Assembly (NCBI GenBank): GCA_038319025.1
Contig: JBBQCW010000005.1
Coordinates: 132,214-196,213 of the forward strand
DNA from: JBBQCW01 sp038319025
GTDB lineage: Bacteria; Actinomycetota; Thermoleophilia; Solirubrobacterales; Solirubrobacteraceae
Reading direction: 5' to 3'
DNA: 64,000 nt
Shown here: one piece after another, positions 50,150 through 56,883 of the stretch
Position numbering within the stretch: the first letter of the stretch is position 1
Layout of the letters: every line of letters starts with the position of its first letter
Program-made: the position numbers and the translations under genes
Notes under the pieces: generated by a model
Told to the model about the DNA's origin: nothing
The model's database searches: none
Seen by the model: the letters and a program-made list of their open reading frames with translations, nothing else

Positions 50150-50991
50150 GTCGCCACCTCCTGCGGGTGAAGGGCCAGCCTCTTGCGGATCAGCGACTCG
50201 CGAATCCCGACCGGCAGCACGCGCATGAGCACGACGTCGCGGAAGTAGTTGCTGTGAAGCTCGTAGCGGCGCTGCGGCTCGTCGGCCTGGACCGCGTCGA
50301 CGAGCGCGTCGACGACGCGCTCCAGTGGGATGCCGTGCGCGAAGGACTGTTTCGCGCCCTCGGCGAAGCGGCGTAGCGGCTCCTCGTACACCGGCATCGA
50401 CGGCGTCTTGGCCAGCTCCTGGTGGATGCGGTCGGCCATCGGCGTCTGGATGTTGGCCGGGGCGACCACGCTCACGTGGATGCCGAGCGCGGCGAACTCC
50501 ATCCGCATCGCCGTCGAGAGCGCCTCGACGGCGAACTTGCTGGCCGAGTACGCACCGGTGAACGGCAGCGTCCGCGAACCGCTGCTCGAGCTGATGTTGA
50601 CCACGCGTCCTCCCTCGGCCAGCAGCGGCAGCGCCGCCTGGGCGACCGTGTGCATCCCGACGACGTTGACCGCCAGCACGTTGGTAAACGTGGAGGGATC
50701 CAGGTCGACCAACGGGCCGTTGGTCGTCACGCCCGCGATATTCAGCACCGCGCGCAGCTTGCGGCCGTCGAGGGCCGCCTGAATGACCGCGACCGCGTCT
50801 TGCACGCTCTGGGCGTCGCGGACGTCGAGCTGCACGGTCGTGAGCGCTCCGGAGAGATCGCCGAGACCCGCGGCCTCCTGCTCGCTGATGACGCCGGCGA
50901 ATACCGCGTTGCCTGCGGACAGCAGACGGGCGGTGACGGCCCGGCCGATTCCCGACCCGGCGCCAGTGACGAAGACCGCGTGATCAGACAC
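50146..50991 (-). CDS. Short-chain dehydrogenase/reductase
   Basis: 281 aa. VFVTGAGSGIGRAVTARL, LDVRD, LNIAGVTTNGPL (NNAG position altered to NIAG), NISSSSGSR and catalytic YSASKFAVEALS. GTG 50991 is chosen because it gives a normal SDR N-terminus; it overlaps the SnoaL-like gene by 8 bp. Substrate unknown. Confidence 0.85.
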   Translation of the reverse strand: MSDHAVFVTGAGSGIGRAVTARLLSAGNAVFAGVISEQEAAGLGDLSGALTTVQLDVRDAQSVQDAVAVIQAALDGRKLRAVLNIAGVTTNGPLVDLDPSTFTNVLAVNVVGMHTVAQAALPLLAEGGRVVNISSSSGSRTLPFTGAYSASKFAVEALSTAMRMEFAALGIHVSVVAPANIQTPMADRIHQELAKTPSMPVYEEPLRRFAEGAKQSFAHGIPLERVVDALVDAVQADEPQRRYELHSNYFRDVVLMRVLPVGIRESLIRKRLALHPQEVAT

Positions 50992-51553
50992 GACAGATCT
51001 CCGGGGCGGCGACGGTGGCCTCCATGCCGTCGGGGATGACGTCGCGCGGCTCACGCGAGCGCTTGGCCAGCCCGACGAGGAACTTCGCCAGCAGCAGGAC
51101 GCCCTTCGGCGACTTTACGTTGATCCCGCCGATGAGCTGCCGGATGAGCGTGAGCTGGTCGAAGTAGATCCGCTCGCAGATCAGCTCGTCCTCGCCGCGG
51201 AAGACGAAGAATGCGGTCACGCGCATCTTGAACCTGGCGCCGGTCGGGGGCACGGCTCCCAGCGGGCCCTTGTGCGTGCCGACGAGGTAGAACTCGGTGA
51301 TCACCGCGTCGTCGGCGTGGCGCAGCGCGATCATCTCGTGGTCCTGGTCGGGGAACGCGATCCGCGTGTCGCGGTAGTAGTCGCGCACGGTCGCGTCCCC
51401 GTCGTAGACCACGTGCAGCGGCACAATCTCGTAACGCGGGTGAGGGAACGTCGAGAGCACGTCATCCCACTCGTGCACGACTTCGTCATGGAAATGGTCA
51501 AGAACGATCTTCTCGCGACGAGCGCGGACCTCATCAGTCAAAACGAAAGACAC
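50984..51553 (-). CDS. SnoaL-like (ester cyclase/NTF2-fold) protein
   Basis: 189 aa. Pattern LDHFHDEVVHEWDDVLSTFPHPRYE, VRDYYRDTRIAFPDQDHEMIALRHADDAVITEFYLVGTHKGPL and VTAFFVFRGEDELICERIYFDQLTLIRQL is typical of SnoaL-like proteins. The GTG start has GAGGAG upstream. It is the first gene of a four-gene operon divergent from a TetR regulator. Confidence 0.8.
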   Translation of the reverse strand: MSFVLTDEVRARREKIVLDHFHDEVVHEWDDVLSTFPHPRYEIVPLHVVYDGDATVRDYYRDTRIAFPDQDHEMIALRHADDAVITEFYLVGTHKGPLGAVPPTGARFKMRVTAFFVFRGEDELICERIYFDQLTLIRQLIGGINVKSPKGVLLLAKFLVGLAKRSREPRDVIPDGMEATVAAPEICRV

Positions 51554-51589
51554 GGGGGCTCCTCAGAGCGACACAGTGGACAGGACGCA

Positions 51590-51628
51590 CATACGATGTA
51601 CGTGCATACAAACACATACGTTGTACGT
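51590..51628. promoter_or_regulatory. Putative TetR operator: two 14-bp direct repeats
   Basis: CATACGATGTACGT (51590-51603) and CATACGTTGTACGT (51615-51628) differ at one base and start 25 bp apart, both in the intergenic region between the SnoaL operon and tetR. The second overlaps the -35 box of tetR. Likely binding sites for the divergent TetR. Confidence 0.65.
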
Positions 51629-51650
51629 AGTCAAGGTTTCCGCGTAAGAT
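51621..51650 (+). promoter_or_regulatory. Promoter of the tetR gene
   Basis: TTGTAC (51621-51626) and TAAGAT (51645-51650) are 18 bp apart; the -10 box ends 6 nt before the ATG at 51657, so the transcript is leaderless. Confidence 0.55.
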
Positions 51651-51656
51651 GTCCGC

Positions 51657-52340
51657 ATGGTCCCCGCCAAAGTCGCCGCCAAGCCCCGCCGCAAGTCGAC
51701 CCGAGAAAAGAACCTCAGCCGGCCTGAGGTCCTTGCCGCGGCCATGCAGCTCATCGAGGAACACGGCGTCGCAGAGCTCTCAATGCGCAAGCTCGCCGGC
51801 GCTGTGCATGTCGTGGGGGTGATGTCGCTCTACAACCACGTGGCCAACAAGAACGACGTCCTCGATGGAGTCACCGGACTGTTCTTCGATCGCCTCGAGG
51901 TGCCTGAGCCGACCGACGACTGGGCACACGATCTCCGCGCATTAAGCGACGCCTTCCGCTCGCTCGCCCGGGCCTACCCTCAGACCGCCACCCTCGCCCT
52001 CACCCGCGAAGCGATCTCGGACTCCGGCATCGCCACAACCGCCGCCTCCCTGAGAATCCTGCGTCGCGCCGGCTTTGACATCGACGAAAGCGTCAGGGTG
52101 CTGCGCATGACGATGGCCTTCCTCATCGGCTTCCTCCTGCGCGAGCTGACGAGCGCCCCGACGCTCGGCACCACCGCCGAAGGCCTGGTCGAGCGGACGA
52201 AGCTCTTGGCCGCCAGCAGACATCCCGACATCGCCGAAGCTGCGGCGCCGCTCGCATCGCTGGACTTCGACCGCGAGTACGACTACAGCGTGCAACTCCT
52301 GCTCGCCGCGATCGCCAGCGCTGCACCAGCAAACCGCTGA
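51657..52340 (+). CDS. TetR-family transcriptional regulator
   Basis: 227 aa. A basic N-terminus (KVAAKPRRKSTREKNLSRP) precedes the HTH (AAMQLIEEHGVAELSMRKLAGAVHVVGVMSLYNHVANKNDVLDGV). The C-terminal domain resembles the TetR_C ligand-binding type (RSLARAYPQTATLALTREAI and the final YDYSVQLLLAAIASA). It probably represses the divergent four-gene operon and itself. Confidence 0.9.
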   Translation: MVPAKVAAKPRRKSTREKNLSRPEVLAAAMQLIEEHGVAELSMRKLAGAVHVVGVMSLYNHVANKNDVLDGVTGLFFDRLEVPEPTDDWAHDLRALSDAFRSLARAYPQTATLALTREAISDSGIATTAASLRILRRAGFDIDESVRVLRMTMAFLIGFLLRELTSAPTLGTTAEGLVERTKLLAASRHPDIAEAAAPLASLDFDREYDYSVQLLLAAIASAAPANR

Positions 52341-53537
52341 CGCACCGACTCGAACCCGACCACTCGCGTTCGACATCGTCCTTGACGCCGGACAGCAACC
52401 CCGAACTACGCGACGCCGCTACGTGAAAGCAGTAGTCCCGTCGGAGCGTGCCTGCTGCGAACGGCCATGGGGGCCGCACCGGGCGCGGGGCCGGGTGGTT
52501 GCCCTCGTGATTGCTGGGATGAGGCCACTGCGGCATCGTTCTTGTCATCAAATCGTGCCCGAACCGAGGCAAAAAGGGCGCACCGCCGTGCCAGGGCGGC
52601 GCTCGACTCATCCTTCGGCACTACAGGCTCGCTATCTGGGCTGCCATCGCTTCTCGGTGGGGTTTCGCAAGCCAAGAACTCCAAGTCGGCCGCACCCCGC
52701 TGACGATCCGCGCAGCCACTCACCCCTGACCGGCAGTAGCTGACCCCTACTCGCCGACCGCGCCGCCAGATGCGCCTGCCGCGGAACGTGCACCATTGAC
52801 ATACGCCCAGCCCGGCCCCACTGCGTGCGATCGAGATGCGATCGCTCCACAGCCCTGCTCGGGGACTCCGTCCTGAGCATCGCCGATTAGGACCTGCCCG
52901 TTTGCGGACCCGTGCCGTGCGCCCAGCTGCGAGTTCACAAGTACACCGCTTACGTCGTCCGCGAAGGCGTGCGCCAAACGACAGGGGGGACCTCGACTTG
53001 ATGCCCTTCGGCACCAAGAAGTTGCTGCGTCAGTTCCGGCGCAAAGTTCGGGTTTCTAGCCCGTTGTTCGAAGCATCTCGCCGGTGCGACGAGTGCACCG
53101 CCGTCACCGCCCGCCATGGCCCCACCCGGTGCCGGGCCGGGTGGTTGGCCGCATGAGCACTCGTGTCAGGGTCGCATGGCATCCCTTGCGGCATCAACTT
53201 GTGCCGCGTGGTCGGTCGTGCTCGGCGCAGTGCCCAGCGGTAAACCGACACGGGAGACGTGAGCGGAGGGTGCCCACTCTTACCGGTGCCGGGCGGGGGT
53301 GCTTGCAGGACAAGCCCTGCAAATCGCGACGGTTCGGCCAACGTCCGGCGTGTAGCGGAGAATCGGGAGTTCCCCAACCATCGAGGCGAGGACACCCCAG
53401 CCTGATCGAACATTAGTAACGGCAGTGCCGGACGGAGCCATCGAGTCGTAGACCCGTTGGCCCCGCCCAGTCATTCGCCCGGACCTCCGTTGCAGCGGAG
53501 TCCGAGCACAACCACGTACGTACGAGGCACTACAACC
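52341..53537. other. About 1.2 kb without a recognised gene
   Basis: Many short overlapping open frames, none with a family match, a ribosome-binding site or clear protein-like composition. The most protein-like is a 76-codon minus-strand frame (52747-52977). Two stretches resemble each other imperfectly: 52463-52503 and 53112-53149 share a GGCCATGG-like start and CCGGGCCGGGTGGTTG or a close variant. Possibly decayed DNA, or a non-coding region of the element. Confidence 0.5.
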
Positions 53538-53828
53538 ATGAAGACTATTCAGATCAACTACGACCTGGTCGCACCTGGCCAGAACTACGAGAAGCTGTTC
53601 GGCTACGTCAAGTCCCACGGGACCTGGGCAAAGCCGCTGAAGTCGATGTTCTTCGTCCGCACGACGAAGAGCGCCGCGACCGTGCGCGACGAGATCAAGG
53701 CGTACACCGACAACAACGACAAAGTCGTCGTGGTCGATGTCACCGGCGATATATGGGCCACCACGTTCTCGGACGACACGACAAAGTGGATGGTCGAGCA
53801 GATGCGCGTCGGCGTTCACGCGTCGTAG
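53538..53828 (+). CDS. SinR-family/Cas2-fold-like small protein
   Basis: 96 aa. MKTIQINYDLVAPGQNYEKL, then KSMFFVRTTKSAATVRDEIKAY and NDKVVVVDVTGDIWATTF resembles the SinR-family small proteins that share the ferredoxin-like fold of Cas2/VapD (beta1-Y-D-L, central W/F beta-strand, V-V-D-V-T-G). No CRISPR array or other cas gene is in the window. Function unknown; a nuclease or toxin-like role is possible by analogy only. The upstream region contains the palindrome ACGTACGT at 53515-53522. Confidence 0.65.
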   Translation: MKTIQINYDLVAPGQNYEKLFGYVKSHGTWAKPLKSMFFVRTTKSAATVRDEIKAYTDNNDKVVVVDVTGDIWATTFSDDTTKWMVEQMRVGVHAS

Positions 53829-53872
53829 CGGGTAAGGGGCGCGTCGAAGGTGGCGCGCCCCGCGCTCCCCCT

Positions 53873-54229
53873 TCATGCCCGGGCCTGCTCGCGGGTCGGG
53901 CTTAAGGCGGTGGTGAGCGGCACGAGGTCGGCCAGGTCGGCGGCCCAGACGGCGGCGTCCTCTGCGTCGAGGCTCTCGGATTCGATGAGGAAGAAGTGTT
54001 CGGGCACGTCGTCGGGCTTGATGCCGCCGGACAGGATGAGGTCCGCGATCTGGATGGGCGTCTGCTCCACTGGCATGACGGACGGCACGCCGCGCACCTT
54101 CAGGCTCTTGGCGAACGTGTCGGCCACGGCCCCGAGCTGCGTAGCGATCAGTCTGCCCTTGTCGTCGTTGACCACTCCCCAGCGGCCATCGGGTCGTTGG
54201 AAGCCGAACACGTAGGCCGCGAGAATCAT
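53873..54229 (-). CDS. Hypothetical element protein
   Basis: 118 aa; family not recognised. Begins MILAAYVFGFQRPDGRWGVV and has VRGVPSVMPVEQTPIQIADLILSG then an acidic helix (ESLDAEDAAVWAADLADL). It overlaps the Xis-type gene by 4 bp (ATGA), so it belongs to the same operon as repA-xis. Confidence 0.6.
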   Translation of the reverse strand: MILAAYVFGFQRPDGRWGVVNDDKGRLIATQLGAVADTFAKSLKVRGVPSVMPVEQTPIQIADLILSGGIKPDDVPEHFFLIESESLDAEDAAVWAADLADLVPLTTALSPTREQARA

Positions 54230-54417
54230 GGGCGCTCCTTCGGTGGGGTGTTGCTCAGGTGGTCCTCGATCCAGTTGTCCACGTCGGCCTGCCTGAACCG
54301 CACCGCCCGACCACAGCGCACCGCCGGGAACTGACCAGTGCGGACCCGGGCATAGAGCCAGTGCGGGCTGACCCGAAGCTGAGCGGCGACCTCCTCGGCC
54401 GTTAGCAGCTGGGCCAT
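54226..54417 (-). CDS. AlpA/Xis-type helix-turn-helix protein (excisionase)
   Basis: 63 aa. LLTAEEVAAQLRVSPHWLYARVRTGQFPAVRCGRAVRFRQADVDNWI is the MerR-like HTH_17 pattern of excisionase/AlpA proteins. In a tRNA-integrated element next to a replication-type ATPase it most likely directs excision with the integrase. Its ATG overlaps the repA stop (TGATG). Confidence 0.85.
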   Translation of the reverse strand: MAQLLTAEEVAAQLRVSPHWLYARVRTGQFPAVRCGRAVRFRQADVDNWIEDHLSNTPPKERP

Positions 54418-55670
54418 CAGGCGGCCCCGACCTGGGTGGGGCTGGTCACGATGGGTGTGCCGTCGGCGGTGACCTCGGTGGCGTCGAACGCCACTCGGAA
54501 CGCAGCGATCACGGCGTCCTCGCTGCCGAGCTGGTCGAGCAGCGTGGGGTGGTGCACGGCGTCCGCCTCACCCCCTACCGGGGGAGGAGAGGCAGGGCCG
54601 CCAATGGGGTGTGCACCTGCGTGCACCGGGCGTGCCCTCTCTACAAGAGGGATCGTGCCCTGACGTGCACTCGATGAGTCAGGTGCACGCCGGGGTGCAC
54701 GCGAGTGCACGCCTGTCCAGCGGGTCGGTCCGTTGTTCGGTGCGGCTTCTTCCACGATGGTGCCTTCCTCCTTGAGTCGCCTGAGCTGCCGCGCGGCCTT
54801 CTGCTTCGTATTCCGGTCGGCCTTGCCAAAGATCGCTTCGGCGGCTTGCGCCGTCGTGATGCCGTCAGGCCGCGACGTGACCAGCTCGGCCAGGTCAACC
54901 GCCCCGACCGTGGTCGTGCGTCCGGCCACGTGGTCGTGTTCTAGGTCCCACGGGCCGCACGTCTCGGCGGGCTGCTTCACGTGCGTTGCGCGGACCACAG
55001 GGTCGCCCGGTGCGCCTTCGAGCAGGAGCACCGACCCCATGCCAGCGGTGAGCCACGTGGAGCCGTAGACGTCGTCCACGGTGCGCCTCTTACGCTCGGC
55101 GTCGACCTTGCGCGTGTGATGCGCGACGGCCAACTCGATCCCGGCCGCGAGCACGTGCTGGAACGCGATGTTCAGCGCGGAGGCGACCTCGTCCTTCGAG
55201 ACGGCCGGGACCATGTCCTTGACGCTGTCCACGATCACCGTGCCGACGCCGACGGCTATGGCCATGTCACGCAGGCCGGTCGGCGTGGCGAGCAGGTCGA
55301 ACGGCAACGGCCCCGGCCATACGTGCAGGCGGTCGGCCAGGGTGCGCCGGTCGAGCTCGCGGACCATGCGGCGCATGCTGCGACGGATCTGCGATGGCCG
55401 GTCAAGCGCGAGGTACAGCACCCCGCGCGTGTCGGGCACCACGATCAGGTCATCGAAGAGTTCGAGGGCACCCACGCTGGCACGCCGCAACGCGATCTGC
55501 TGCAAGAGGGTGGACTTCCCGCAGCCCGTGGGACCGGCCAGCATCAGCGCCTCGCCGAACGCCCACAGCACCTTCGTGGGGTCGTGCAGCGCGCCGACCA
55601 CGGCGGGCACGTGGGGCGGTACGTCGAGCACGGCGGTCGCCCCGTCCATCACGCGCGAGAAGTCAGGCAT
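54417..55670 (-). CDS. RepA-like hexameric ATPase/helicase (AAA_25)
   Basis: 417 aa. Walker A GPTGCGKST at 46-54, Walker B-like TVIVDSVKDM near 148-157, AVAHHTRK sensor near 190-197, and VYGSTWLTAGMGSVLLLEG, the RepA/RecA-fold set seen in plasmid RSF1010 RepA and in many element-borne ATPases. The C-terminal half has a winged-helix-like region (ITTAQAAEAIFGKADRN) and a disordered Pro-rich segment. It probably acts in replication or maintenance of the excised element. ATG 55670 has AGGTGG 5 nt upstream; GTG 55679 is the alternative. Confidence 0.82.
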   Translation of the reverse strand: MPDFSRVMDGATAVLDVPPHVPAVVGALHDPTKVLWAFGEALMLAGPTGCGKSTLLQQIALRRASVGALELFDDLIVVPDTRGVLYLALDRPSQIRRSMRRMVRELDRRTLADRLHVWPGPLPFDLLATPTGLRDMAIAVGVGTVIVDSVKDMVPAVSKDEVASALNIAFQHVLAAGIELAVAHHTRKVDAERKRRTVDDVYGSTWLTAGMGSVLLLEGAPGDPVVRATHVKQPAETCGPWDLEHDHVAGRTTTVGAVDLAELVTSRPDGITTAQAAEAIFGKADRNTKQKAARQLRRLKEEGTIVEEAAPNNGPTRWTGVHSRAPRRAPDSSSARQGTIPLVERARPVHAGAHPIGGPASPPPVGGEADAVHHPTLLDQLGSEDAVIAAFRVAFDATEVTADGTPIVTSPTQVGAA

Positions 55671-55899
55671 CGGCGCCACCTAGGACCAGCGCCAGCATGC
55701 GCCGGAGGCGGTCGGCCTCGGCGTGCTCTTGCGCGGCGGCCACGTCGTTGAGGCCCGCGAACATCGCCGCGCGCTGCTCGGCCTCGTAGATGAGCTGCCC
55801 GGCCGTGGCCTCGATGAGCGCGGGGTCCACCGACCAGCCGATCACCGAGCGGTGGCGGTGCGGGTCATGGACCAGCTCGACGTGTACGGCGGAAGGCAT
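55663..55899 (-). CDS. Small hypothetical element protein
   Basis: 78 aa; family not recognised. Begins MPSAVHVELVHDPHRHRSVI and continues as an Ala/Glu-rich helix (YEAEQRAAMFAGLNDVAAAQEHAEADRLRRMLAL). It overlaps the repA start by 8 bp, so it is coupled to it. An upstream ATG in frame 12 nt away is possible. Confidence 0.6.
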   Translation of the reverse strand: MPSAVHVELVHDPHRHRSVIGWSVDPALIEATAGQLIYEAEQRAAMFAGLNDVAAAQEHAEADRLRRMLALVLGGADA

Positions 55900-55942
55900 G
55901 CATGAAGCGTGCACCCGCCCGGCCTCTATACCGCCATCGGGC

Positions 55943-56512
55943 CTACAAGGTTTTCGACAGCGCGCGCCGCGCCCGCTTGCGGGCGTTCTCGGCCTTGCCC
56001 GACAGCGACGGGTCCAGCGCGAAGGCACCGCGTGGCGCCGCAGCGTGGCGCAGCATCAGGAACTCCTCGGCGGGGGAGAGGGAGGTCCGCACAGCGACCG
56101 CCCGCGCGTCCTCAACAGTCGCTCCGTTGGCCAGGGCGCACAGCTCGGCTGCATGGCGCTCGGTCATCAGATCGTCATACGTGAGTAGGGCGTCAAACCA
56201 GGCGCGGTACACGACCACCACCACGTCCCAATCGTCGTCGCTTAGGTCGCGCATGCCCTGCTCGCGCACCACGTCCAACGGCAGGTTGACCATCAGGAGC
56301 AACGCCATCGCGCTGTTGGGCAGGTTCGCCCGCAGGAAGTGGCCGAGGTCGCCGTCATGCGCGAAGGCGAGGGTGCCCTCCTGCACACGGAGCCACTCCG
56401 CGAAGGCCACCTTCAGCTCTTGCATGCGCAGGATGGCCCGCTCGGCAGCGGCCCGCTCGGCGGGGTCTGATGAGCGCAGCGCCTCGATGGCCTCGGTCCC
56501 GGTCACCGCCAC
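55943..56512 (-). CDS. Hypothetical element protein
   Basis: 189 aa; family not recognised, mostly helical. It starts at GTG with TEAIEALRSSDPAERAAAERAILRMQELKVAFAEWLR and ends in a basic tail (GKAENARKRARRALSKTL). It is the first gene of the right-end operon (this gene, small gene, repA, xis, unknown) and lies 46 bp inside the right arm repeats. Confidence 0.6.
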   Translation of the reverse strand: MAVTGTEAIEALRSSDPAERAAAERAILRMQELKVAFAEWLRVQEGTLAFAHDGDLGHFLRANLPNSAMALLLMVNLPLDVVREQGMRDLSDDDWDVVVVVYRAWFDALLTYDDLMTERHAAELCALANGATVEDARAVAVRTSLSPAEEFLMLRHAAAPRGAFALDPSLSGKAENARKRARRALSKTL

Positions 56513-56557
56513 ATGGTTGCGCTCGGTACGGCGGCAACGCGATCACGGACCAGCGCC

Positions 56558-56592
56558 GTGGGTGCAGTGTGGGTGCAGTACGTGGGTGCAGT
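56558..56592 (+). repeat. Right arm-type repeats (three GTGGGTGCAGT)
   Basis: Exact copies at 56558-56568, 56569-56579 and 56582-56592. The same 11-mer flanks the left att copy in the same orientation. Probable arm-type integrase sites. Confidence 0.72.
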
Positions 56593-56609
56593 TGAACCCC
56601 TAACGCAAG

Positions 56610-56633
56610 AAACCCACGCATAAGCGAGGGTTC
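56610..56633 (-). terminator. Terminator of tRNA-Cys, inside the element
   Basis: Stem AACCC-A-CGC / GCG-A-GGGTT with one A-A mismatch and an ATAA loop, beginning 7 nt past the 3' end of the tRNA. It lies on the element side of the att core, so the element supplies the tRNA's terminator. Confidence 0.6.
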
Positions 56634-56639
56634 CTGTGA

Positions 56640-56681
56640 AGGCGACGACCGGAGTCGAACCGGTGTACACGGCTTTGCAGG
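56640..56681. repeat. Right attachment site within tRNA-Cys
   Basis: 42 bp identical to 29148-29189. The repeat starts exactly at the discriminator base of the tRNA and ends in the anticodon loop, so the tRNA stays intact after integration. Confidence 0.92.
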
Positions 56682-56710
56682 CCGCTGCGTAACCACTCCG
56701 CCACGTCGCC
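56640..56710 (-). tRNA. tRNA-Cys (anticodon GCA)
   Basis: Acceptor stem GGCGACG/CGTCGCC, D-arm with GAGTGGTTA, anticodon loop CTGCAAA (GCA), T-arm ACCGG-TTCGACT-CCGGT, and U discriminator as expected for tRNA-Cys. CCA is not encoded. Target of the integrated element; 5' half from the host, 3' half from the att copy. Confidence 0.95.
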
Positions 56711-56793
56711 AGAGAAGCCGAATCAGCGTAGCGGGGGCGGTCCCGGTCAAGCCCGCAGCCCCGCTTCCCGCTGCTACGATGCCCGTTCTTCCA

Positions 56794-56866
56794 GGGCGAT
56801 TAGCTCAGCTGGGAGAGCGCCTGCTCGACAAGCAGGAGGTCACTGGTTCGAGCCCAGTATCGCCCA
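56794..56866 (+). tRNA. tRNA-Val (anticodon GAC)
   Basis: Acceptor stem GGGCGAT/ATCGCCC with A discriminator, D-arm AGCTCAGCTGGGAGAGC, anticodon stem CCTGC/GCAGG around loop TCGACAA (GAC), T-arm ACTGG-TTCGAGC-CCAGT. A TACGAT -10-like box lies at 56775-56780. CCA not encoded. Confidence 0.95.
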
Positions 56867-56883
56867 CTCGCCCATGAGACGGT

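Noticed and set aside
33417..52340. Anti-phage defence genes in the element cargo
   Set aside because: No restriction, Abi, toxin-antitoxin, retron, CBASS or similar module was recognised; the cargo reads as metabolic.
52406..53017. 203-codon minus-strand frame in the gene-free zone
   Set aside because: Arg/Ser/Gly-rich, no family resemblance, no ribosome-binding site, and overlapped by several equally open frames.
53030..53413. Minus-strand frame with a GTGKSG Walker-like string
   Set aside because: The string stands alone with no following beta-strand or Walker B and the composition is not protein-like.
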